Source: Clavelina lepadiformis (Eukaryota > Chordata > Ascidiacea > Aplousobranchia > Clavelinidae). Taken from it: DNA of 64,000 nt. Below, piece by piece: positions 23,201-35,020 of this stretch (its first letter is position 1; each line of letters opens with the position of its first letter). A program made the position numbers and the translations under genes. The stretch covers positions 2,854,501-2,918,500 of the forward strand of contig NC_135241.1 in the NCBI RefSeq assembly GCF_947623445.1, given 5' to 3'. The notes below the pieces were generated by a model that made no database searches, was not told where the DNA came from, and was given only the letters and a program-made list of their open reading frames with translations.

Positions 23201-26174
23201 ACTTTTCTATAGATATAGTACGCCTTGTACACACATAACATATTCATATATACTTTCTATACATATAGTATGCCTTGTACATACATAACTTCGCAACAAA
23301 CAGTAGCGTACTTTCATTTTGTCAATAGTCCATGCACCCCAGCAAACCATCTTAACACTCACCATTATGTTCGTTAAAGGTACTTCTGATTTGGCGATAA
23401 GGTTGTTGTTTTTCAGCATATTCCGGGTATCTTCTATATGAGTCTCCTGCAACGTATTTCCGCGAACTGCCGATTTTCTGATGCATATTGAATAGAATTT
23501 TATAATCTACAAATTGTATTACAAGTTATTTAACGGTTTTCCTTGACGAAAGGTGAATCGATTTTAATTGTGATACATTTAAAGTGAGCAAGTTTGTAAT
23601 AAGACGCGGTGGATAGAGATTTATTGATCTGTTTCAGGGATGTCTACTTGAAAGGGTGTCATGTTAAAAACGTGTTGTGCAAGCGACAAACCGGTTAAAA
23701 TTGATTTCTTCCCTTCAACATCCTGTCCTGTTTGATTTACAAATTTAGTTCCACCAACGACCATGTTGTGTAGGCTACTACGGCCCAGAGTCGCTGTTTC
23801 GTGTTAAATTTATATTTCTTATTTTCTTTCTATATCGTGTGGCTTGTCTAAAAGAATGATTTTAAATAGGTTCTCAATTAATTAAGGGTATGAGATTGTG
23901 CGCTATTCGCAGAGCTCTTTCTCGCGGAATTTCCCAAGATGTTTCAGTGCGTGGAAAGCGACTCACAAAAATAAAGACACACGTACTTGACTTCACTTGT
24001 AGCCGACGTCATAGTACCCACTTCCTCTGTCATAAACATTCCACGTCACTTTATTTAAAAATCTGATGTAAGAATACTTACTGAACATAACGGAGCGGTA
24101 ATGGAGAATTTTTGGATGCTGGGGGAATTTTATGAATCATGTTTGGAGTTCCACATGCGGGAGAAGGCGCCTTGCTGAGAGGCGTGTCGCTGATGTTTTT
24201 CGATCTCAACAATTGTAGGAATACGACAAAATAAAGAATTGCTGACGTCAAAAGAGGTGGAAGAACACAAACCGTGAAATTAAACAACATGTAGTTCGGG
24301 TCCATGACCTGAAAGTGGGTTGTAAGTTTATTTCCAGTAGGGTAACTTTATCAGAAAAAATTAGCCTAAATCAGATGCTTAGGTTTAGTTTGTCTACAAT
24401 AAAAACACATTGCATTACACGTAAAAAGCGTCGACGGTATTTTGTTTACCAGTTTTGCAATGATAATTGACGTTTTATTATTTCAGTGTGAAGTCACTTT
24501 ATACCATAATCGCTTGTAGTGAACACATTCTCATCACGAAGGCCATATTGCTAAGTTGACTGAGTCCGTGTTCTCTTTACCTTTGTGAACTCGCACTGTA
24601 CAAAGCTGATGTTTTGGATGATTGAAGAAACTTCCGTAACTGCTACCGCCACAGTTGTTCCAAATACGCGACTTTGGTTCACTTCATGCGATGAAAGTTG
24701 ATATTTGTCTGAATCATGATAGAAGCTGTTGTTAAGTTTTAGTAAGCTATTCGCAATTATTAGTTAAGTTATTATTAGTTAAGTTATTATTAGTTAAGTT
24801 AAACATTGCTAGTTAAGTTTGATTTCGAATACAAAACCACATTCCAGGTGAAGCTGTAAAAACTGTTAATATGCCTCAGCGCATGTGATAGACATAATAA
24901 ATATTACCAATACTACTGTACATAATCCTTCAGTGCATTAACTAACCGTTAATGGAGTGTGCCGGGAAATTTGAGAAGTGTGACATATTGTTCCAACCCA
25001 ACAGAGGCAGCAGCCCAATAAAACACGAAGTGATCCATATAACAATGATTGTAACGAATGCTTTTCTTCTGGTAACTTTCGTATAATGCATGCGTGGAAA
25101 GCGAATGGCCAAATATCTGCAGGATCAACTTAAAGCTCACAGCAGTATAACAGCAATATTTAGTAATCAACGTAGCCATAGGCCTACAACCATCCTAAAG
25201 CATGCTTGATAACGTCATTATGGAAAACTCAAACAGAGACATTTAGTCCGAAAATACACTACTAGTCGGTTACCCAAGCGGTTGACAAATACAAAATGTC
25301 AAATTTTTTTACATATAATAAATAATTTTTGCAAGTATGAAGTGTACCTTTCTACTGATATAGCCATGAGATTGAAGATTGACGTTTGTGTGGGAACCAT
25401 AATGAGGGATAGAACGGCAACACAGGCATAAGGCTCGTTGTGGGGATGACCAAGTTTGGTGAGTATTGCAAATGGAATTGCTATGATCCCAACGCAGAGA
25501 TCTGCCAGCGCCAACGACGTTACGAACATGTACATAACCTAATGAACAATAATGACGAAGTTGATCTGACAATGACCATATAGGCACTGGTTGGGTTTGG
25601 TGTATAGCTACGTCCAACGTTTTCGCCGTAAGTTTGTGAGCACCTGTTATGCATTTGCCATTTGGATTCAAGGAAACAATGCGAAGTATAAGCTAAAAAC
25701 GTGCAATAAAGAAACCAATTATTCTCCTTCTTGCTATTTCCGCTGTATTGGAGAACATGAAACATGAGTGTGTTCGCGTTTCCTTTTCGCCGCGTAAGCT
25801 CGTTATCGCATAATACTGTATATTGCCAGTAAATACAACTAACTTTGGGTAGACATTTGATATAGACTATAGAGAAAACAATGAAACAACATATGTTTAT
25901 TGCTATTGTAGGAAAGAAGCAAGCTTAAATCAGGATATAAATTTTGCGCATCAAATTATTTTTAAATCAAAAAGTTACTGCCAATATAATGATAGCTCTC
26001 GCCTTGTGTTTAGCAATAGGGCCTATGTAGCTTGCATGACCAATGTTACAAGAAACAAACCTTTTTTCGAAGTGGACTGTTTAGAACAACGTAACACACC
26101 GCTGCGTTTCCAGCAATGACTAGGACGGCAACTGCAATTTCCAGGCCAATATAAATAACTGTATTTACGTCCAT
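20203..26174 (-). CDS. Adenosine receptor-like GPCR (about 11 exons)
   Basis: Well-supported exons on the minus strand: 26061-26174 (TM1), 25348-25538 (TM2-3), 24943-25116 (TM4), 24581-24725 (extracellular loop 2), 24082-24308 (TM5), 20542-20726 (TM6), 20203-20371 (TM7 and tail, stop at 20203-20205). Probable extra exons for intracellular loop 3: 23363-23446, 21424-21516, 21172-21256 and 20993-21050. The last three join TM6 in phase; the joins around 23.4-24.1 kb are unresolved. Known adenosine-receptor contacts are visible: Glu in TM1 (YIGLE), Asp in TM2 (LALADL), TQTS in TM3, Phe after the loop-2 Cys (CEF), CWMPIHIIN in TM6 with the Asn, and SH at the start of TM7. DRY is ERY. NPxxY reads NFFLF. 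The short-N-terminus Met fits the family; an upstream ATG at 26291 is possible. This is very likely a Gi/Gs-coupled purine receptor of the plasma membrane. Confidence 0.85.
21552..22472. mobile_element. Candidate degraded inverted-repeat element in the receptor intron
   Basis: The left end (GGGACTCGAAATGTCGAATC near 21554) and the inverted right end (GGGAAGAGTCAAATCCGAAT, read on the minus strand near 22468) are similar, and both continue into CGA-rich sequence. The interior has no coding match. The flanks show only a weak match, so the exact borders and family are uncertain. Confidence 0.4.
23212..23290. repeat. Direct repeat of about 50 bp, two copies
   Basis: Two copies of a unit containing ATATAGTAYGCCTTGTACAY lie in tandem. 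They are in the receptor intron. Confidence 0.55.
24752..24818. repeat. Short tandem repeat, 15-bp unit TTATTAGTTAAGTTA
   Basis: Three clean copies and a degraded fourth are visible in the intron between the TM4 and loop-2 exons. Confidence 0.8.
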
Positions 26175-26339
26175 GATAGAATTGTTGTCACTATGCTCTG
26201 GAACGAAATGAATGATTTCGTCATATCTAAACAATTTTAGGAAGAGTAGGCTATTATTCGATAAACTACACTGTCGTGTAATCTGAAACATTTTAAAAAT
26301 TTAATGCTTTAAAGACAAAAAATAAAATAAACAATGTAT

Positions 26340-26356
26340 GGGGGGGGGGGGGGGGG
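26340..26356. repeat. Poly-G run of 17
   Basis: An uninterrupted run of 17 G just upstream of the receptor's first coding exon. Long G runs are prone to length errors and to forming G-quadruplexes. Confidence 0.9.
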
Positions 26357-29051
26357 ATTTTTAAAGTAACGTAAGTAAGTAAAGAGCAGACGATTGCGCC
26401 GATGTAACAACGTCCTTGGAGTGTTTACAGTTTTTCTATAAACATATGCATAATTCTACATCCCGAAAACACACAAGCTCATCAATTAATTATGTGTCTT
26501 TCCCGGTGGTATCTACATCGTTAGCTTCACGTACGCGGAGGAATATTGATTAGGTCCCGCGTGCCGTGCTTTGTACACGATCAGACGACGTTAATTGCAA
26601 CAAGTCAAATGTTTAGCCTGATTGTGATTCAACTATGTACAAACTTTCTTTGGACTGGTAACGTTAAGCCATATACCCGCTATAAGTTACGTAAACCGCA
26701 GAAACCATATGTTTTGCCAATACTTTACTTTTTGTTTACTTTTTAGCAAACACATTTGACGATTTTGGTTCTATTTATCGTAACCAAAATTGATCTTTTC
26801 ACTCATGGCGCTATAAGTTTTTTAGCAAACGCAATCTTCAAAGCAAATACCATACTTTTAAATTGTGCATTTCATGCTGCAGTGATTCAAACCAATTTCA
26901 GGTCTAAATATCGTGCAGTTACATTTTTATTGTTTTTCTGCAATCAGCAATAGTTTAGCCTGCATTAACCCCATTTGTCTTGCATTGGTAAGACATGCGC
27001 AGTCGTACTGAGTTCAATCTACTTGTTTGATCCGACACCGCGTATACTTTGCTTTTCGTGTAAGTAAAGTTTAGCATTGACCGACAACAAACATTACATT
27101 ACTCGTTCCTTTCACAGCTTATACAGCAACGCAAAAAGTTAAGAGGTCAGACCATTTTATCCCAACAAACAAGTTTAAAACAGCTTATAAGTTATTAGGC
27201 CTAATGCATTGAAAAACCATTCAAAGTTACTTGGAAAATTCTTATCCTATACGATTTTACTGTAACTTCTAAGCTATGATGCTTTTGCTGCGACTTCTGC
27301 ATAGAACTGGCCTAAAGCCTATGTCATACGTTAAATTAAAATCACGTCTGCCGTGTTGTCATGGGACAGTTTTTTCCGAAATGCGCTAAATTTCCTGTCA
27401 AAGTGTTAAAACCTTTTTTCTTCACTTATACGTTTTTTTGGATTCCTTTCTTAAACTTCCTTTTCTGAAACCTAGATTTTTTTAATATGTGTCATTCACG
27501 CATTTGATGTTAAAGATCCTGATTAAACTGGTGACCTTCACGTAGGAAATTTTAGTCCTTCCTGTGATTCGTCAGAATCGAATATGTAATTAATTGCTCG
27601 AACAACGCTTCTCTAGGCCTTTTCCCAGAACGCTAATGTCATTTTACTTTGCTCGGGTACGTCATCGTGCGTAAAAAGGTTGCCCAGCAATGTTGCCGAT
27701 AATTTTAGAGCACAACTTTCGTAAATAAGCCTACCATCTACAAAAGCCCTCGTGCTTTCTAAGTCCTTGCCCGGAGTAAACAAGGGTGCAAACGAATTTA
27801 GTTGAACGATGACAAAATTCACAAGGGCTCCGAAGAAACTTTTTAATGCACGTTTTTATCCTTTAACGATGACGAATTCCCACCTTCAGTTTCACGAACT
27901 GTTGACGAGTTTTTTAAGTGAGTTCGATCGTAAATTAAAAGACATGTATTGCTTGATTCATCTACTTAGCGGTTTTTTTAAGTGTTTATCTCAACCCAGC
28001 CCTACAAAGTAGACGTTTTGAAACCTTAAGGCTGAGTATAGATAGAATTCTCAGCACATTCCGCATATCATGCTGTTTAAGTAATCGAACTGTTTTTAAG
28101 CTTTATTAAGCAAATTGTCAAAAATTTGGAACATCTACGTCGATTCTATATTAGTCAATTTTTCTCATACACGGAACATGTCTCATTGACACCGGTGAAT
28201 GTTTTATCATGGTTCCCAGATTACCCAAGCGTCCGAGCATTTTAATGCCAGCTGTCATGAAAACTTTGATGATCAGGACCCAACTTTTCAACTATTTCTA
28301 CTCGTGAAGTTATTCTGGTGCCTTTACTGACAACCTGCTTTGCAGTTTTGTTACAATCGTTAATTTTGCTCTTCGCCCTACTCTTGAAGCCGGGAAAGGA
28401 TTTGTACCCCGTTGACGTCATAACATTGCGAGGTTTCAATGAGTTTATGGGGCTGTTTACTGCAAACTGGAGGTGGCTGGCGACTGTACGTTATTGTTTG
28501 CTAGAAAGAGACAACAACATTTTACACTGTGCAAACAACAAAACATGCCTAGGTTATTGTTGTACGTCGTTGACGCTCTCCCAGGGTTGCCAGAGGTCTT
28601 TTAATTGAAGTTATTTATTTAAAAGTCTTTTGTTTATTTGGCTCTGTTTGTTGTTTATTAGGATGCCCAATGACTATTAGCTGCTGAGGCCAAGATATGT
28701 AATATTTCGAATAGGTTACATATGTAATGGACGCTGTGTAGGCTTTGGCAATTGACGAGAAAAATAGCATAAGTTGCCGAAAGTTCATCATTTGCTTGAG
28801 TAAGGAGGATTAGTTTGCACCGATTTTACTGACCACATATATTGTACGATCATTCTCACTTTCAAAAACGATATATTGCCTTCTTAAACACTAGGGACGG
28901 AAGCACCAACGGGAGGTGATGTTAGTAGAGCATTTGTCACCCACCATCTATATTATTTGTTTTACAATGCACACATGCAGGCTTTTTTGTATGAAAAAAC
29001 GACCCTTAATCTGTTATTTAAACATTGCGGCTGATATTAGCACATATTTGG

Positions 29052-30211
29052 GTTTCTAGGTCGATTCAACCCACGGACTATTCAATCTAGGACGATTCAA
29101 CCCACGGACGATTCAACCCCGGACCATTCAACCCACGGACGATTCAACCTATTTACAAAAACGTCTACGCAGTTCGTTATCAGGCACGGATGCCACAGCT
29201 TTTACCACTATACCAATACACATCTTGTGTTGAAATAAAAACAAGTTTATGAATCGTGCTGTAATGAGTAGGCCTGCTTAGCAAAAAGTAAATAAAGTCT
29301 ACACGTCGATTAAAAGTCAAACCTTAGTTTGTTGATGAGAATGAAGATTGCCCGCAAAAATGTTCGAAGCAGGAGATCGAACATTTTGAGAATATTACAA
29401 GTCGCCTGTCTCCAGTCAATTTATTATTTTGAAAATAATGGAATAATCTTTCCTATAGCAGAGAGAGGGATTCTGTGGGCTATAATTCTGCTTATTTCGT
29501 TGTGGTTAGTTTGTACAAGCTAAGTTATGCTTTACTATAATCAACTATGTAACTTCGGCAAAACGTTTTAAAGAAAGGGCTTTAAAGTTGGAAAAAATTG
29601 CCAGAAAGTAACTATAAAAACTAGCAGATAATATTTGTAGCTGTAAACGCAAAATGAAAGCTGTTTATAACCTAAGGATCACAAAAACACTGCAAGCTAG
29701 ACGACTGCTATTGCAATTACGATAGTTAAGCTCATCGTATTTTATTAATCGAATTGTATTTTATTTTGTTTTATATTTTGGGTTAACACGGTTCTGCCAC
29801 CATCATATTTTCACGAAATACTTAAGCGTAACAATATCTGGTCAATATGATCTGCATTCGCTTTATTACGAAACATTCATATTCAAAACAACGATTACTA
29901 CAAAAATAAACCTTTAAAACTAAATTGATCCGAGCATAACAGGATCAGGAAGGCCATTAAATAATCGTTAACCAAGAGACTGTTCTTGAAGAGAAATTTT
30001 CCTTATGGGGGCCTTTCACAGGAAAGTTGTCTAAAGACCTCGGCCACAATATAGCAATATAATACACTTATACCACTGGCTACAAATCCACACTGCCACA
30101 AGAATACTCTGTTCGTCAGTCAATTCGTGGGTTGAACCGTCCATGGATTACACCATCTGGGGTTGAATTGTCCGGGGTTGAACCGTCTGTGGGTTGAATC
30201 GTCCGACCACC
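29052..30211. mobile_element. 1.16-kb element with iterated terminal inverted repeats and a 9-bp duplication
   Basis: The left end carries about five tandem copies of a 16-bp unit (GGACGATTCAACCCAC and close variants) at 29061-29150. The right end carries the same units inverted at 30120-30205. The 9-bp word CATATTTGG directly flanks both sides (29043-29051 and 30212-30220). That size of target duplication is typical of Mutator-like or foldback elements. The interior has no recognisable transposase, so this is probably a non-autonomous copy. The boundaries are inferred from the duplication. Confidence 0.65.
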
Positions 30212-31396
30212 CATATTTGGTCAAATTTTTGTGACAGGTTCTATGCTAAAACACATTGATAATGGGAATGACCGATTGCATGATTTTCCTCAGCTATATA
30301 GCAAAATTTAAAATTTGTCAATTTATGTTTGTCAATGTGTTTGGGCAGCAACACTCTCTCCGGAACTCACTTTATCTTCTCAAAATGGTCGTTGGGCTCT
30401 AGGAGCTTCCTAAACAGTTCTACTTCTTTTGCCAATTCTGCCAGATTAGTTAATGGGAGACCTAGTCGTGACTCGTGAGTGACCAAGTCAGATCAGTGAT
30501 GTAATTGTACCACCTCTGGGAAGTGGTAACCTGGCTAGTTCTTGGTCACCTTTTACCGGTTGGTGGTGCAAGTATAACTGGATTTGCAAGTTTTTTTCTG
30601 AGGGTTTATCATCAAATATAAAAAATTGAAAGTAAACTGAAAACATTGCAACCATTATAAAGTCATTACTTTAATAGCTTACATTGGGGATTAAGTAAGC
30701 CTTCATGACGTCCCACTTCAACCTATAAAAAATGAGAAATTTTCTTTCTTTCTGCGCAAGCGAAGAGAAACAGAACAAAATATTATGTCCATGCATGTAC
30801 ATATATATTTTGTAAAGTACAAACATTTTCATAGTATCCCTATGCCATATCTTGATCGCTTTCACCCATTGTTCATAGTAAATTAGAAAAAGCTAACAAT
30901 GGCGCCATCAAGCGTAATGTTACCATGGTAATCATGACAAGCTTGAAGTTGCGGGAGTTTTTGGTCATGATTAGGTTAGGTTGGGGCGCTTGGAGAGTTT
31001 TCGCGTCTTTTCGTTTATGTTTTGACTTCAACTGAAGATACAAAATAAATTGCTAAGCGTCCTGAACTTTTAGTTCCGTAGAATCTGAATGTGTTTATGT
31101 GAATGTGTTACATATTCTATCACTAGCTTATCAATAAAATGACACCCAGCAAGACAGTCTGACAGTCGGTTGCAATGTCCGGATAGCAGCTATAAAATGT
31201 GCAGATGCAGCCCACTTTTGTAACATAAACTAATGGATAAGGTTTTTCCGTTTTCCAAAGTGTTCGCCCAGGTTTGATTACATCGATTTTTATCCAAATT
31301 GTGCGATTATTTCTGTGGATAGGTTTAAGATAAGCGGCTGATTTATCAGCCACACATTGCAAATTTTTCCAGTGTAGACTCAAACCTCAATCTAAC

Positions 31397-31715
31397 TGTT
31401 AATCGGCTTGGTAACCGAGTGGTTCAAACCAAGTTCTGGCTACCCAGTGGCGCCATGCCGTTGTAATGCCTCAATGCCCTTGTGCAAGACATTAGCGACA
31501 CTTGTTCCTGTTTAATGGACCTGGTGGACAGTTCTAAAGTGGTGCAATGCTATACAAAAATAAAAATAAATAATATGTGACAATCGGAACTTGCACAAAG
31601 GCTAGCTCAGTAACTGAGGCTTCAGTGATAAGGAATCATCACCAACTTTAAGTTGTGCATAGACTTTCCTTGGTCAGGACTCAGGATAAAGATTATCATA
31701 TCATACCACGATAAA
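31397..31715 (+). repeat. tRNA-derived SINE-like repeat, copy A
   Basis: The start has a tRNA-like promoter: a box-A-like stretch (GGCTTGGTAACCGAGTGG) followed at once by a box-B-like GGTTCAAACC. It shares CCCAGTGGCGC, CACTTG(T/C)TCC, ATCGGAACTTGCACAA and GAATCATC in the same order with an inverted copy at 60150-60485. An A-rich stretch sits in the middle. Two dispersed copies and Pol III-like boxes support a SINE; the family name is unknown. Confidence 0.65.
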
Positions 31716-32160
31716 AACTGCAGTCTGGTAGTAAATAATGTAATCTTTTGATAAAAGAGTCACTTCAAACATCAAACTTCATAAAAGTATGCTGTTTTGT
31801 CAGAATTTTTCTCAGTTTGCAGAGCTCAGTGTGTTAAATCAGCAATCAATCTAAATTGGGTCAAATACACAGTTCCTGTTATCAAAGAGATGATCTTGAA
31901 TTAATTGAAACAAAAGGATTCTAGAATCTAATTAATATTTAAACTATTTTTTGGGGTTTGTCTATTAGTAATTAATATCACTGGTTTAATATTGATCTTT
32001 AGCTAATTGGATAATTATTATTGACTTAAAAATACATATGATTTGTAAGCTATTTAAAAAGTTTTGTTATCATTATTTTAATTTGCTGATGTAATCTGTT
32101 TTAGTGCACTTTTAACTTAAAAAAAAGCTGTTGCGCAAAAGTAGAACTGATTCTTTCAAC

Positions 32161-34722
32161 ATGAAAGGTAAAAAAGGCAAAAAGACACCAACTCCACCTC
32201 CTCAGCCAGAAGAAAATCTGGCCGAAGTTCAAGAAGAACCGAGTGAAATAAAAATCGACGGACAAATGATGACCCTGAGCGACTCAAACATATTGAACAC
32301 GAATCAGATAACTGGCTACAAAAACAAAGGTGACTCTCTATTTATTCCTGATGATGCTTCATCCATACTACTTGAAGATGAAGAAGAAGGGATGATAAAA
32401 GTTGCCGTTCTGACGCAAGAGATTGTTGTTGATAGTTTGTCTAATGTTGGATGTTCTGCTTGCGGCACAAAACAGGTTTTCCTCAATTTGTCACTGCCTG
32501 GTTTCGGCTTGCAAGATATATCTCTTTTGCAGAAATATATTTATCTGCAAAAGCTCAATCTTTCTTATAACAGCCTGTCAGAGCTATCGGCCCTCAATTG
32601 CATGAGGTATTTGATAGAGCTTGATGTATCTCATAACGAACTTACATCTCTGCTTGACTTTCAGCCACCTTTCGGCCTGCAAGAAGCCAACTTTTCTCAT
32701 AACTTAATAGAATCTATGACTGATTTGTCAGCGTATGATCATCTTGTTAAGCTCAACTTAGACCATAACAACATAGTAGCCATCAGTGGCCTTAAGGATT
32801 GCAGGTCTTTATTACACTTGACGTTGTCTCACAACAACATAGAAGAAATTGGTGGATTGGATAAGTTGAAGATAAGGCATCTTAATCTCAGCTACAACCA
32901 GCTTACACAAATTGAAAACCTTGACACCGTGTTAGAATTGCAAGAGCTTGATTTGTCTGGAAACTCTATTTTTGGCTTGATTGGTCTCACCAGCAGCAGC
33001 AGACTCTACTCCTTGAACCTGGAAGGAAACCAGGTATCTAGTTTGTCCGAAATACAACACATTGATTCAACTACAACTTTACGCATACTCAACTTTCTTA
33101 AAAATCCTATTGTAAACGAAGAAGAGTACAGAAAAAGCGTTATATTTGCCATGCAACAATTGTCCGAGCTTGACCATCAGGTAGTTACTGTCGAGGAGAA
33201 GGTGGCAGCTGTAAATTTGTTTGACCCCCCAGCCGAAGTACAAGCCGCTCTTGATCACATCACACACACAGTTTATCGATTTCTGCAACCGAGTAAAATA
33301 TATGAGAGCACCCTTCCCAGTATTGAAATGCCCTACCCTATGCTAGTACTTACAGGGCCACAAGCATGTGGGAAGCGTGAGCTCGCACGCCGACTTGCTC
33401 AGGAATTTCCCGATTATTTTGGATTTGGAATTTCCCACACAACCAGGGTGCCATATCCAGGAGAACAAGACGGCAAGGATTACCACTTTGTCACTCCAGA
33501 CCATTTTCAGATATTGGTTCGACAGGGTTGCTTTGTTCAAACCTTTAAGCACGATGGCTGTCTGTATGGTTTGACACTTGACGCTGTTGAAAGTGTCGCT
33601 AAAGAAGGACTGGCCTGTGTAGTACACATGGAAATCAATGGCATCCGCACACTAAAGAACACTTACTTTGAACCAAGATTTGTCCTTCTTTTACCAGTTT
33701 CTTCTGAAGCACACAGGGAGAGAATGGTAGAAAGAGGTGTGTACACTGAGGCACAAGTTAACTACGTTACCCAGCAAAGGAAAGCAATGTACCAAGAAGT
33801 CAACCAAGAGCACCCAGGTTTTTTTGACATGGTGATTAACAGCGATAAACTCGGAGAAGCTTATGATCGTCTACGACAACTCGTCATGGATTATCTTGGA
33901 ACAACTGACCTCACCAATGTTGAGGGTGAGAGTGTACAACCAAGGCTTTCTACAACAGAAAATAAAGACGAAAGCAGCACACACCACACAACTATGTCAG
34001 CACATCGAAGGACATGGTCACGTCCGTCATTTCAAGGCGAATCTGCGACAACAAATGATCTGAATTCTGCCAACAACAAAGCAAAGCTGGAATCCAGAAA
34101 GACTCCAGTGGAAGAGGCTTCAATCCGTCGAAGGCAACATGCAGCCATTGAAGCTGTGGAAGGTTTTTCTCCCAGCGTCTATGACGATCTTTTTAGGAGA
34201 CCCATGGTTCCTATGACAGCCCCAGGGATGTTGGAAGGAAGTCCAATGGCTCAGGCTGCATCTATGTACCAAGACCCTGCACTCTTGGCAGCTTTATATC
34301 CTGGCATGACTAATGAGAACTTTGAGGTAGGCATGGCTCAACACATAAATGGAAAATCTAATACAAAATCCAACTCATCTACTCCAGACAGTTCCAACCG
34401 GTCACAAGTAGCAAGTTCAGGTTTATCTGGTTTGTCCTCCGCTCGTGGATTTTCTGATCAAGAATCCGGCAAAGAAGGAAAATGCAAAGAAGCGATTGAA
34501 CCTTCAGGCCTGAGCGAACAGGTTCTGGATTTAACTGCTCTAAGCGATGCACTTGAATCATTGAGAGGATCATCACGAACTATCACTCCACTAGCTCCAC
34601 GACTGGTTCAAGGCTTCGACGAGTGGTTAGGAATCGGAAGAGATGAGGGTGACAGGGGTGGAGCAAACACTAAACCAGTTGTACCATCAATACCGACCGG
34701 AGGTCGATTGACTGTAGAATAG
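32161..34722 (+). CDS. LRGUK: LRGUK, leucine-rich repeat and guanylate kinase-like protein (intronless)
   Basis: One uninterrupted reading frame of 853 residues from the ATG at 32161. The frame is open a further 30 nt upstream but has no ATG there. Residues about 100-320 form LRRs of the LxxLxLxxNxL type (for example KLNLSYNSLSELSAL and ELDLSGNSI). From about residue 390 there is a guanylate kinase-like domain with the loop GPQACGKRE, the TTRVPYPGEQDGKDYHFV substrate segment and HMEINGIRTLK. The ACGKRE form, with no Ser/Thr after the Lys, is as I recall it in vertebrate LRGUK and makes catalysis doubtful. The last 240 residues are low-complexity. LRGUK works in the sperm manchette and axoneme. 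The vertebrate gene has many introns, so the lack of introns here is notable. The next gene starts 298 bp downstream on the same strand. Confidence 0.92.
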   Translation: MKGKKGKKTPTPPPQPEENLAEVQEEPSEIKIDGQMMTLSDSNILNTNQITGYKNKGDSLFIPDDASSILLEDEEEGMIKVAVLTQEIVVDSLSNVGCSACGTKQVFLNLSLPGFGLQDISLLQKYIYLQKLNLSYNSLSELSALNCMRYLIELDVSHNELTSLLDFQPPFGLQEANFSHNLIESMTDLSAYDHLVKLNLDHNNIVAISGLKDCRSLLHLTLSHNNIEEIGGLDKLKIRHLNLSYNQLTQIENLDTVLELQELDLSGNSIFGLIGLTSSSRLYSLNLEGNQVSSLSEIQHIDSTTTLRILNFLKNPIVNEEEYRKSVIFAMQQLSELDHQVVTVEEKVAAVNLFDPPAEVQAALDHITHTVYRFLQPSKIYESTLPSIEMPYPMLVLTGPQACGKRELARRLAQEFPDYFGFGISHTTRVPYPGEQDGKDYHFVTPDHFQILVRQGCFVQTFKHDGCLYGLTLDAVESVAKEGLACVVHMEINGIRTLKNTYFEPRFVLLLPVSSEAHRERMVERGVYTEAQVNYVTQQRKAMYQEVNQEHPGFFDMVINSDKLGEAYDRLRQLVMDYLGTTDLTNVEGESVQPRLSTTENKDESSTHHTTMSAHRRTWSRPSFQGESATTNDLNSANNKAKLESRKTPVEEASIRRRQHAAIEAVEGFSPSVYDDLFRRPMVPMTAPGMLEGSPMAQAASMYQDPALLAALYPGMTNENFEVGMAQHINGKSNTKSNSSTPDSSNRSQVASSGLSGLSSARGFSDQESGKEGKCKEAIEPSGLSEQVLDLTALSDALESLRGSSRTITPLAPRLVQGFDEWLGIGRDEGDRGGANTKPVVPSIPTGGRLTVE

Positions 34723-35020
34723 GTCTTTAGTTGTTAGTAGAAAAGTTTATGTGCTGTTTATAGGTGCGCTTTCTGCTTTTTTGCTGTTTTTAAATGAAAT
34801 TTGGATGTTTGGTAAGCAATTTTATAGGCGTTGTCCGATATATTGGTGTATTCTCATTGCCACTTGCACTTTGCACTTACATTGTTGGGAAATATTTCTG
34901 GTAAATTATGTCTCTTGTGTAAAGTATGAGTTTGTTTTGAAGCATTGTACTAACCACACCAAATACATACAAGGTTAATCGCAATGAAATTAGGAAGGTA
35001 ATTTTTGACAATTATTCAAA

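Larger units (their letters stand above)
26292..32160. other. Gene-poor interval with repeats
   Basis: It lies between the divergently transcribed receptor and LRGUK genes. Apart from the element at 29052-30211 and the SINE-like repeat at 31397-31715, I see no exon chain. Promoters for both flanking genes must lie here, but I cannot point to specific sites. Confidence 0.45.

Noticed and set aside
32131-32160. Ten-residue N-terminal extension of LRGUK
   Set aside because: The frame is open, but the first codon is TTG. The first ATG is at 32161.
33079-33627. Minus-strand open frames inside LRGUK
   Set aside because: Shadows of the guanylate kinase coding region on the opposite strand.
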